Origin: Morinoia aosen
Taxonomy: Eukaryota > Arthropoda > Malacostraca > Amphipoda > Talitridae
Assembly: GCA_030386875.1 (NCBI GenBank)
Contig: CM059576.1
Location: 62,681,581 to 62,745,580, forward strand
Length of the DNA stretch: 64,000 nt
Reading direction: 5' to 3'
Both the position numbers and the translations under genes were made by a program. Below are positions 42,490 through 53,388 of this stretch, in pieces. The stretch's first letter is position 1, and every line of letters begins with the position of its first letter. Under the pieces are notes generated by a model. The model made no database searches, had not been told where the DNA came from, and worked only from the letters and a program-made list of their open reading frames with translations.

Positions 42490-43625
42490 TTAAGGGTACC
42501 GTCCGAAGCCCCTCTGCCAGGCCCCTGTTAGTCTGCTGAGCTTTTTTTCATGTTATTGTTGGAAAAGAACCCTTAGGTGGTGGACTATTCGGTTCTAAAA
42601 TTTTATGGCGCAACGGACAATAAATCCCCCCCAGGGGGGGTAATGGGACAAAAATTTTGAAATTTTGACCTGATTTCAACCCCAAATAAACAGAAAATAT
42701 AAATGGAAATAGATAGTTTCCCAATATACTTTTGTTGGAAATGTTCCATAGATTCTAAAACTGTGTCTGGTTTTGTTCTAGCAGCACAACTCAATGAGTT
42801 GATACGTTTTGAAATATCCATGAAAATGAACTCAAAAATCTGTACCTCAAGTTTTTTTAAAACTAAGGCCTAAATCAAAAAAATGAATAGAAGAAATTAT
42901 GTTTCTTTTTAAAAGTTAAATATCATAGTCAAATTTCATAAAAATCAGACTGAATCTTACTTTTTATTTCCATTTAAAAAATTTTATTTATTTACATTTT
43001 TTTGGGGAAATCATAATTCACACTGTGAATATGAAGTTATGCATGGAAATTATTGAAATAAAAAATTAAAACTGCGTTGAGTTACATAAATTGTCTATTA
43101 TATTACACTTCAACAAAAATATTGTTTTGGTTTATACCCAAAACATATGCCTTTCAACATTCAAACTGTATCAACTATATGAAGTTTTGATGCTAGAACA
43201 AAACCAAAGACAGTTTTGGAACCCTTGGAACAATTCTAACAAAGTTATAATTTGAACTCTCCCAAATTTTAGAAAACAAAAAAGTTATGCAGCTCAAAAC
43301 CCAGAAATAATTGTTTGTGATATAACGTACCGCTTAACACAGAAATTTTTTTTCAAAATGTTGAAATTTTAATTATAACTTTGTTAGAAATGCTTCAAGG
43401 ATTCTAAAACTGTCTGGTTTTATTCTAGCATCAAAATTAAATAAGTTGATATGTCTTGAAATTTATATAAAAATGCATCAATAAGCTAATTTTTCGTAAA
43501 AAAATAAGGCCTAAATCAAAAAAATGACTTGAGTAAATAAGGTTTACTTTCAAAAAATACATATACTGGCCAATTTTCAAGTGAATCGGACAAAAAAAGG
43601 TCAAAATCCCGGACGGTACCCTTAA
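42490..43625 (+). mobile_element. TIR element 'E', copy 2, complete
   Basis: TTAA-GGGTACCGTCCG at the left and CGGACGGTACCC-TTAA at the right: 12-bp perfect terminal inverted repeats with TTAA (or TA) on both sides, 1128 bp between. There is no transposase. It is related throughout to 16849-18450 and holds the Helitron-free version of that site. The superfamily is uncertain: TTAA suits piggyBac-, Sola- or Kolobok-type elements, and TA would suit Tc1-like ones. Confidence 0.75.
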
Positions 43626-43629
43626 GCTG

Positions 43630-44192
43630 GAACTTGAACTTGAGGGACGACAGCGTCGGGGCCTTTGAAACGACCTAGAATTCCCTCCACAATTTTTACA
43701 CAAAGAGTTCAGCGCCTGGTACCAGACTCGTCCACTGAACTATTCAGGATCTACCAATCCTTGTCACAAGCTGCAATTGGATGGCATCACTGGGATAACC
43801 AGTATGTCAAAACACCATCCCCAAGCACATTGGGTCATTACCGCCCACTCTACCTGACTGACTCATTCCAGTCACAGTCTCTTACTCCAGGCACACACAA
43901 GAAACATTTTTATAGCTTCAATGATACTCAAATTACACTCCTGATCCAATTCAGCAAGACAGCTCATGCTGCAATCATCTTCAGCACATCTGGCATACCA
44001 CTCATTCTCTCCATACCGCTCGAGCACCATATTCATGAAACTTTCTCTCTCCTGCTTATACTTACTACATTCCAGCACAAAATGCTCAATTGTTTCCTCC
44101 ACTACCCTATTACACTGCCGACATAATCTGTTATTGTTCTCATTCCCCCTCCATGTACGTTTGTTCACACTCAATGACTTACATCTCACAGC
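43630..44192 (-). pseudogene. Non-LTR retrotransposon, C-terminal fragment
   Basis: Minus strand: KSLSVNKRTWRGNENNNRLC, then CRQCNRVVEETIEHFVLECSKY, the CX2C...HX4C zinc domain that ends many non-LTR ORF2 proteins. It continues the protein of 44567-46148 once the MITE 44193-44566 is removed. Confidence 0.75.
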
Positions 44193-44566
44193 GGTCAATA
44201 TTTACTTTAGGTCAGGCAGGCGACCATTATGGGCGCCGCCATCTTGGATCCGATGTAAACAAGATTGCGGTCGTCACCCTAATGGGTAGGTTAGAAGCTT
44301 TATTTATAATTTTCGCTATAAGAACTGTGGCTAACCCTCACAACCCAACCTCTTTACGTTTGTAATAGGGGGTTAACTACCCTTATTAACTAAATAACGG
44401 CGCCGGCGCGCGCGCACCGGCGCCAACTTCAAAGTACAATTATTCAAAAATAACGCATCAGCGAGCAGAATGTCATTCATGTAAAAAGTTATTAAATGTG
44501 TTCCTTTATTGATTATTTGCCCCCAAATTATTAATTTCCTTGCCTGACAAAAAATAAATATTGTCC
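44193..44566. mobile_element. MITE with 8-bp target duplication (374 bp)
   Basis: Left end GGTCAATATTTACTTTAGGT, right end (inverse) GGACAATATTTATTTTTTGT; the match runs about 28 bp with a few changes. The 8-bp duplication CTCACAGC lies at 44185-44192 and 44567-44574. Inside, GGCGCCGG and CCGGCGCC (about 44400-44425) form a GC-rich hairpin around CGCGCGCGCA. Removing the insert and one duplication restores the retrotransposon frame FLFAVR/CKSLS exactly. The superfamily is not assigned. Confidence 0.85.
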
Positions 44567-46148
44567 CTCACAGCAAACAAGAATTGACTTCCAAAACTAC
44601 TATCATAGAACATCTCAAACTTAGATGCTTCTTTTTTCACATACCAAAGTGTAGGCTTCCGCATCATGCTAAGCTTCCACTTATTCAATCCATACTCCTT
44701 TGTTTGCCTCTAAATCTCTTTTTTCCACCTCTTGCAGTCCCACTCTGGCCCTCCACCTCCAACATTTATTAAACTCCAGTCATCCACAGGTCTCCCAATT
44801 CTAACATAAATAATCATTTGCATACTAAGTTTCCTTGCATGCCCCCAACATACTTTCTCCCAATAGCTCACACTCAGTTTCCATTCAAAAATTCGCTTTA
44901 CTCATCTGCTATTCTGCATTTTTTTCTATTCTCACCTTATAATTGAGCACCGCTTTCATCATTCTTTCTGAAATAGGCTCCACCCCAAGTCAACTCTAAT
45001 GACTTCTGTAGCCGTCCATTTTGGAGCACCCAATGCTAAACGTCCTACCTTATTTTGTATTACATCCAGCTTTTTAAGATCACTTCCATTCCAGGCAAGA
45101 GCACTCTTACCATACATGACACTAGGTACAGCATGATACTTCTACATTCCTCTCACATATTCATACTTGTTTGCTCTGTATCTGGCCATACTACTAAACC
45201 ATCCACTCCACTGCATTGCTTTTGCCACTTTTTCACCCTTAGTTCTAGTGCATACATCTTCACTTATCATACAACATAGATATTTGTATTCTTTTGTTCT
45301 AAATATTCTGATTTCTCCAATATTCCAGTCTGTCTCTATCAGTCTCATCACTATTTATAACCATAACCTTACTTTTGTCAGCACCAAAGTTTATCTTGAA
45401 ATCTGTACTATATCCGTTCACAATGTCAAGCACCCTTTGCAGTTCATGTCCACATTCACTAACCACAACCACATCATCAGCATACAACAAACAGCTCAGT
45501 CGCTCATTACCAACTTTCAATCCTAAGCGACTCATTCTCAGTCAAACTGCTAATTCTCCTGTGTACAATCCAAACAACAGGGGAGACAGAGTACAGCCCT
45601 GTCTCACTCCTCTTACACTCCTCACTTGCCCTGTTTCCAAATTTCCTAACCTGTAGATAGCGCTTGTGTTCTCATACAGACTTCGTACAACTTTCATTTT
45701 TTTCTGCTAAACCCAACTTTTCTCAAAATTTCAAATAGCCTAACACGATCCACTCTGTCATACGCCTTTTTAATATCCATGAATGCTAAATGTACCTTAT
45801 CATCCTTCCTCATTTGCTCAATTATTTCACTCACTACAAACAGATTATCCTCTCCACGTCTATCTTGCCTAAAACCATTCTGTTCTTCATCTAGGACTCC
45901 TAATTCCAACTAAATTTTTCATTCTCTCATTCAAAATACCACAAAATATCTTACATACAGTGTCAGCCAGTGCAATTGGTCTGTAAGTTTTAAGTTCTTT
46001 CATACTCTTATGTCCACCCTTATGCAACAGAACTACATTACACTTGTTCCAGTCATCCGGTACTCTTTCACTCTTCCATATCTCATCATATAAACATACT
46101 GACTACACTCTCTCCTCCACATTTATAGAACTCATATGGGATCTTATC
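44567..46148 (-). pseudogene. Non-LTR retrotransposon, reverse transcriptase part
   Basis: Read in pieces on the minus strand: ERVPDDWNKCNVVLLHKGG, KTYRPIALADTVCKI, NGFRQDRRGEDNLF, LAFMDIKKAYDRVDR (motif A), VRGVRQGCTLSPLLF, LLYADDVVVVSE (motif C), then KWKLSMMRKPTLWYVKKEA and FYDSSFGSQFLFAVR. Several frameshifts and stops make it dead. I cannot place the clade with confidence; it lacks RNase H. Confidence 0.85.
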
Positions 46149-46840
46149 TAGTGATGCAAAAAAAAACGGTTTTATTTGATTGCGCTTTTTTTTGCAAAAA
46201 AACGTGTTTTTTATGTGTTTTTTTTGTTTTTTTTTGGTTTTTTTGCACACCTAAATTTTGTTAAGTATATGTCTGGGTTTTTTTTTGGACACCTAAAATA
46301 TATTAATATCCATGTTTTTTAGTCATTTTATTGTTATAAAAACATCAAAAAGAAACCATACAGTAAAAGTGGTGGCAGATAACCCACAATTACCTAGAGG
46401 CGTCTAAGAGGAACAGCAGGAGCCACAGAACTTATATTGATGGAGTCAAAATTCAGAGCTTACTATCTCTACTATGTCTGATTTTATTTCTATGTGACCA
46501 AAAAAATCAGACTTTGCAGAAAAAATAAGCTCTGAATTTTGACTCCATCAGTATAAGTTCTGTGGCTCCTGCTGTACCTCTTAGACTCCTCTAGGTAATT
46601 GTGGGTTATCTGCCACCACTTTTACTGTATGGTTTCTTTTTTATGTTTTCATTACAAAAAAAATGACTAAAAACCATAGATAATAATATATTTTAGGTCA
46701 CCAAAAAAATATGCTGTTTTTTTTACATGTTTTTTTTTACAAAAAATTCTGACTAATAAAAATGAATAGTAACATATTTTATAGTACCATGTATAACCAT
46801 GCTTTTTGTTACATTATTATTATGTTATTATATAAGAAAG

Positions 46841-47182
46841 TTTTAGCCTCCCTTAACCACGACAAAGATGTTCCAAGAGAGGAAAGAGGAAGGCACCATT
46901 TAGTATGAAGTTGAGGGAACGCGGAATCTATGCACAAGGTGCACAGAAAAAATAAGCTAGGAAAGAAGTTCATGAAACAAGAAAAAAGTTGAAGAAGAAA
47001 GTAGTAGGTGCTGAAAAACAGGATAGCAGTGAACCGAAAAAAGACGGTCTGTAACAAAACAAAAACCTATTTTATTACAACAAAAAGGAAGCCTACCTAA
47101 CCTTTAGCTCGGGCCCTAACATGGTCCCCCTGGGAGCGCTAATTCCCATAGATACAATAGTTGTATCCCCCTGAGGGGTGTT
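46841..47182 (+). repeat. Repeat 'D' inside the hAT element
   Basis: The best complete copy of 'D', starting at TTTTAGCCTCCCTTAACCAC and ending CCCCCTGAGGGG. It has no continuous reading frame. Confidence 0.6.
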
Positions 47183-47582
47183 GTTTTTACAAAGAATCAT
47201 GACTAAAAAAAGACAATATATTTTATGTGACCTAAAAAGCTCCATGCAGTTTTTTTTGAAAAACATGTTTTTTTACTAAAAAATCATGACTAAAAAAACA
47301 TGAATATATATATGAGACCTGAAAAACCCCATGCTGTTTTTTTAAAAAATGTTTTTTTTTTACAAACAATGTTTAAGAAAACCTGGATATGAATATATTT
47401 TATGCGACCAAAAAAACCATGCTGTTTTATTTTATGTAATTTTCATAAAAAATTGTGTCTTAAAATCATTGATATTAACATATTTTATGTTACCAAAAAA
47501 TCATTGTTTTTTTTAAAAATGTTTTTTTTATTAAAAAGTTATTATTATTCATTTTTTGGTCACGACTTCTTTGTAAAAAAAA

Positions 47583-47842
47583 CACCCTCAGGGGGATACA
47601 ATTATTGTATCTATGGGAACTAGCACTCCTAGGAGGACAATGTGAGGGCCCAAGCTGAGAGTTAGGTAGGCCTCCTTTTTGTTGAAATAAAATGTTTTTG
47701 TTATGTTGAGGACCACCCTTTTTTCGGTTCACTGCTGTCCTGTTTTTCAGCACCTACTACTGTCTTCTTCTACTTTGATCTTGTTTCATAATCTTCCTTC
47801 CTCTCTTTGGCCGCATTTGTTGTTGGGTAGGGAGGCTAAAAC
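47583..47842 (-). repeat. Repeat 'D', inverted copy inside the hAT element
   Basis: Starts at CCCTCAGGGGGATACA and runs back to GGGAGGCTAAAA, the reverse complement of 46841-47182 with a gap. Confidence 0.6.
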
Positions 47843-48294
47843 TAATGACTAATCTAATCTGTAAAAAAAAAACATGGATGTTAATTTATTTTATGTGACC
47901 AAAAAACCATGCTTTTTGAAAAAAAAAAGGTTTTTTACAAAAAACATGAGTGTTATTAAATTTTATCTGACCAAAAAAACATGACCTTTTAAAAACCATG
48001 TTTTTTTCACAAAAAGTCATTAATATCCATATTTTTTAGTCATGATTTTTTTGGTAAAGAAAACATGATTTAAAAAAACCAGCATGGTTTTTTTTGCGCA
48101 TAAAATATATCAATATCCACATTTTTTAATCATGATTTTTCTGTAAAGAAGATGTTTTTCAAAAAAACAGCATGGTTGTTTATGGTAAAATAAAGTATAT
48201 TAATATCCATGTTTTTTAGTCATGACTCTTTTGTAACAAAAACATTCAAAAAACAGCATGGATTTTTTGGTCACATAAGATATAATAATATCCA

Positions 48295-48543
48295 TTAGAA
48301 CCGTACCAGGTCTTAGAATAAAATATCCACAAAGAATCTATTCACTCTATAAAACCTTTTGGAGACAAGCTCCATCCTCAGTAAGTCATTCAGTCAAATG
48401 TTTTTCAAAGGAACAGTGAAAATTCATTGTCTATTTCACCAAATTTTACTGAATGACTGAGGATGTAGCTGGTCTCCGAAAGGTTTTATGGAGTGAATAG
48501 ATTCTGTGTAGATATTTTATTCTAAGACCTAGTACAGTTCTAA
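48295..48543. mobile_element. Foldback MITE nested in the hAT element (249 bp)
   Basis: TTAGAACCGTACCAGGTCTT at the left and the inverse of TTAGAACTGTACTAGGTCTT at the right, with arms of about 100 bp. It is absent from hAT copy 1. Confidence 0.65.
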
Positions 48544-49230
48544 TAAACATGATTTCAATATTAACAGTATTCTTTGTTTATAAGTTTCTAAAGACGATTC
48601 GATTAAAGAAAAATAACTTTCCTGATATTTATATCTGTGTTTTTTTAGTCATGATTTTTTTAAAATGTTAAAAAAAAAACAATTTTTTGGTCCCATAAAA
48701 TATAATAGCCATGTTTTTTTAGTCAAGATTTTTCTGTTAAAAAACAATGTTTAAAAAAAAACGATATTGGATTTTTAAGGTCACATAAATATATTAACAT
48801 CCATGGTTTTTATTCATAATTTTGTATAAATAACATGTTTTTTTTAAAAACAGCATGGTTTTTTAGTCACATCTCTATTAATGACCATAAGTAAAGATAT
48901 GTTATTATAACACACCATTTTGGAAGTTAAAGGTCATTCACATGTATTGTAAAATAAATGAAATATCAAAGCATGAAACTGCAGAAAATAAAAAATTTCA
49001 TAAAACCATGGAAAACCATCAATTAAGAAGTATGCTGTTTTATTTTGTAATTTGACATGAAAACAAATAATGTAATGTGGTTCTTTTTCTTGCTGAGTTA
49101 TTTTCAGACAAAATATTTTAAAAAAAACAAAATATCCACGTTTTTTTTGGCCACGGTTTTTTTGTAAAAAAAACGTGTTTTTTTTTAAAAAACGGCATGG
49201 TTTTTTTTGAGTCACATCTCTAATCTTATC

Positions 49231-49345
49231 AGGGCCACATGCCTTTCCATTTTTCACTTTCTTCAAAAAACTTACAACCTCTTCACAAGTGATTTGTCTT
49301 CCATGCGCAGTTCACGTTCATCAATCAGAAAATTTAGGTGTTATC
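49231..49345 (-). pseudogene. Non-LTR retrotransposon, start of the reverse transcriptase
   Basis: Minus strand GRQITCEEVVSFLKKVKNGK, followed by ACGPDKI, is the conserved N-terminal RT block. It joins 46148 once the hAT element is removed. Just upstream lies the target duplication of the I-like element. Confidence 0.75.
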
Positions 49346-49666
49346 TTCTTCTTCTTCTTTATCGATGATCCGGAGGGATCTTGAAAGTCGTTGGACTTCT
49401 TCAGCAGAAATCCGTGTAACCTGACAGCTTGTACTTCGGCAGCATAAGCAGGGTCAAGCAAATCCCCCGATACTGCAGCACTTTTCTTTCTTGAGTTCTC
49501 AATATTGCTGGACCTCTTGAGCAGCTGTCTGCAGAGGCTAACAGCTTATTGAATCAAGTTAATTTCATTAGACACAGATGTAATACAGACAAAATCAGAA
49601 CATTTATAGTTGCTTACATCTATTAGTAGCACCAAGGAAGTTCACCAAGGAGCGGAGAATGGCAAA

Positions 49667-52600
49667 TTATACATGGGATTGGTATTCACCAAATCCTAAT
49701 ACATTTTTCAGATTCAATTCAAGGTTAAATTTTACAAAAGGGAGACATAAGTGCAGTCTGGCAGCCTCATATTGAGGACAACTGAGCAAGAAGTGCTCAA
49801 TGGTCTCTGGAACACCACACTCGGGGCAGAGAGGGCTTTGACACAGTTTAAATCTACTCAGATGAGAAAGGACACCAACATGACCGATTCTAAATCGGCT
49901 AATAATACACTGAAATTTTCTTGACATAGCACCACCCAATCTAAACTTTGGTCTGCTACTCAATTCATACATAAATCTTCCCTTCCCGGATCCCCTCACT
50001 TGATTTCCCCAACACTCGCTCCAGTAGTCTAACATTTTGTTTTTCAGTTGGCTAACCTGCTCCTCATAACTTAGATAAGTGAGTACTGATTTAATATTTT
50101 GGTGACCCATTTTTGCGCACCGATCCACTATCTCATTTCCCATTATGCCCGAATGTGCAGGGATCCATTGTAACTGAATCCTGTTCTTCAATTGTACCAC
50201 AATTTTTTGAATTCTTCTACTAAAAACCTCATAGGTAGGGTTATTCAAGTTTAATATAATATCCAGAGAACATCTAGAATCAACAAAAATGACCACGTTA
50301 TGATTTGACAGGTTATCAGTAGTATAATTTACAGCCTGTAAAATTGCAAATAGCTCTGCTCCCACAATTGAGTGATCTGGGTTTAGGAGCCAGGAGGTAC
50401 ATATTTTTAGATGTGGCACATAAATAGCAGCAGATGCTGATCCTGTTTGTAGCTTGGAACCATCTGTAAAAATTCTATAGGGATTACAATATTTTGATGT
50501 TACATGCTCTTCAAATATATGATTTACTTCAGCTGCTGTAAGGGATTTAACATCAGGAAATTCAACACACACATTAGATGAGATATCCATATACGGACTA
50601 GTGAGCTGTTCAATTTGGGATCCTGGAGGAGAAAAGTTAAACTGAATTTTTTTCATTATTTCTGTGCGTTTCAGTGCAAGCTCACTTTTTGGAGGGGATC
50701 TGAATAGCTCAATTTTAGCTGGGAACTCTTTGGGCTCAGCATCCAAGAAACTGCATCTCAAACACCACTTCAGGAACAAGTAATCAAGGTACAATTTCAG
50801 AGGCATAATGAATGCTTCAGCTTCCATTGAGGAAACTGGAGATGTTTTCCGTGCACCCAAGATGGATCGCAGAGCTGAGTTTTGGATCACATTAATTAAT
50901 TTAAAACTACTTTCAGGAAGCTTTGTGAATATCACATGTCCATACATAAGTTTGCATCTAATGTATGATACATATACCTGACGCAACAACTTTTGAGAAG
51001 ATCCCCACGAGATCCCGGACAATGCCCTGAGAACCTGCAGCCGTTGTTGACACTCTGTTTTAACATTTTGTATATGTGGTATGAAGGTAAGTTTAGGGGA
51101 ATCCAGTGTTATTCCAAGTACACGCTGTTTATTAGTTGTGTCTATTGTTTTAGAATTTAATCGTAGGTTAATCAATGGTACATATTTTTTACGAGTAAAA
51201 ATTTGATACTTAGTTTTGTCCACATTTATGGCTAGTTTCCATTTCCTCAACCAGTGTGTCAGGCCATTCAGGTAGTTCTGCATCGTCCGCTGGATCTCGC
51301 CTGGGGACCTCCCACTTGCAACTATTGCCACATCGTCCTCATATGAGATGCATTGGATGCCCTCCATCTGAGGCAAATCATGGAGCATCACATTAAACAG
51401 CAGGGGGCTCAAAACTGCACCTTGGGGCAAACCACAACCAAGAATCTTATCAGATGAGACAGCATCTGCCACCCTAACTCTAACACGTCTATTGCTCAAG
51501 TATGATCTTAACCATAAGACAGTGCGTATGTCACAGCCAATGTTTATAAGCTTATGCAAAAGTCCAGCATGCCATACAATATCATAAGCACTCTCCAAAT
51601 CAACATAGACAATCAAACAATACATTTTTTTTGACCAGGCTTGTGAAATACAGTTTTTAATTAGAGCAAGGGCAACATACGTAGATCTCTTTCTGCGGAA
51701 CCCAGTTTGATAGCAAGAGAAGATCTTCTTTTTTTCTAAAAAGTAATCAAGTCGACGTTTGACAATCTGTTCCATGATTTTTGAGAGACAGGAGAGCAAA
51801 GTAATAGGTCGATATCCATTGGGAGCTGAATGGTCTTGTTTGGGTTTCTTTACTGGACATATAATTCCCAACTTCCATGCTTCTGGGAAGTAACCACTCA
51901 TGTAACTTTTGTTAAACAAATAGAGAATGTGTTCTTTGAATGACTGCGGTGCCTGACTGAGGAAAGCATAGAGAATATCATCAGAACCAGGGCCAGTATT
52001 CTTCACATGTTTTAAACTCCTCTGTAATTCATGCATTGCTATTTGAGTACTAAGGTGTGTATTTCCTACCTGCACTGCTGAAAGGTTAGAGATGGTATTT
52101 CCAATTGTCTTAGAAAATTCATCACCTAATTTTATCGAGTGTCTACAGAAATGGGCCAGTAATAATTCAGCTTTGTCTGCTGTGCTGCCTGCTATATCAC
52201 CTACAGTTGGATTTGGATTGATAGAACTACCTTTCATTGAGCGTATCAACCTCCAGACATTGCCAACACCAGTTTTCGAGTCCAGAGTGCTTACAAAACT
52301 CGTCCAACTTTTGATTTTCTTCTGCTTAATGATTTCCTTGGCCTTTCTTTCATGATCCTTATACAAATGCAAATTTTCTGCCGTGGGATGTTTTGATAAT
52401 TTATTTCGAGCTTTCCTTCGCTTTGCTACAGCCAAAGCGCACTCTCTATCCCACCATGGTGTTTTCCTACTAACTACCCAAGCCGATGAGGATTTGGGGA
52501 TGCACCTGCTGGCAGCATCCTGGAGCCCTTTTGTTAAAGCTGTATTCAAGTTGTCAACTGAGAGGCTAGCTATCTGACTTATTTGGAATTGAGATAATTC

Positions 52601-53388
52601 TTCTTTAAAACCAGCCCAATTTGCATTTTTCAAAATCCATCTACGTAGATGGTTGTCGGACTTTTTAACTACTGTGCCAAAAGTACATTCGATTGGATAA
52701 TGATCGCTCCCAAGATCCGCACCTCTTTCGAAAAACCCACACGCAAGAAGAGTTGGAGGGACAATACACAAATCTAATGTAGAACTTGTCCCCACACGTG
52801 AGTCAATATAAGTGGGCAAGTCAGGAGGGTTAAGTACTCCAAGAGAGTTCTCATCTAGAAGTCTACACAGGTTCCTTCCTGAAGCATTTTGTCGGTTCTT
52901 ACAGTCCCACAAAGGTGCATGAGCATTCATGTCCCCAATGAATATAAACAATTCACTCATCTGATCATAATAATGATACAACTCTTCAAAACCAATACAC
53001 GCATTAGGATTATAAATATTACATATATCTATATAACCATAAGAACAAAACACTTTAATTGATGCAATTTCTAATTTACCATTCAAAACTTATCAACATT
53101 ATTCACAGAATAGTTAACATCATTCCTGATCACAAAGCATAGCCCACCTTTGGCTCCATTTTCTCTATGGGACCACACACAATTATAGCCTATGAATTTA
53201 GGCTCATTAGTTTTAATCCATGTCTCACACAAACATAGTATGTCAGGCTTTTTTCTGTACAGATAGAGTTTCACTTCTGCTAACTTTGAAGATAAACCAT
53301 TACAATTGAATTGATATAAATAAAAAATTTTTTCTGAGGCACCATTTCTTTTGATCCTCTGATCGCAGATTTTATAGTTATACATCAT
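49667..53388 (-). pseudogene. I-like ORF2: endonuclease, reverse transcriptase, RNase H; frameshifted
   Basis: The likely start is ATG at 53388, overlapping the end of ORF1 by 11 bases. The first frame encodes the N-terminal endonuclease (FNCNGLSSKLAEVKLYLYR, CLCETWIK) and stops at 53083. The rest resumes in another frame at 53086, as if one T were lost from a T-run. From there (1139 residues): endonuclease GDMNAH (51-56) and SDHYP (127-131); RT with YVDLESAYD (494-502) and YEDD at 582-585 where YADD is normal; RNase H around 890-1010 (FTDGS, GAELFAIL, VDSRCS, NEIVDRCA); and a C-terminal CX2C...H zinc motif (CPECGVPETIEHFLLSCPQY). RNase H after RT fits the I group. Confidence 0.9.

Larger units (their letters stand above)
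46149..49222. mobile_element. Non-autonomous hAT element, copy 2 (3074 bp)
   Basis: Same ends as the copy at 13930 (TAGTGATGC ... ACATCTCTA), with the 8-bp duplication ATCTTATC at 46141-46148 and 49223-49230. It shares the foldback (about 46345-46625), the subterminal repeats and the last 340 bp. It is longer because it carries two inverted 'D' repeats (46841-47182 and 47583-47842) and a small foldback (48295-48543). Removing it restores the retrotransposon protein GKACGPDKI/PYEFYKCGG. Confidence 0.9.

Noticed and set aside
43665-44126. 153-residue plus-strand frame
   Set aside because: It is antisense to the C-terminal domain of the non-LTR fragment and has no features of its own.
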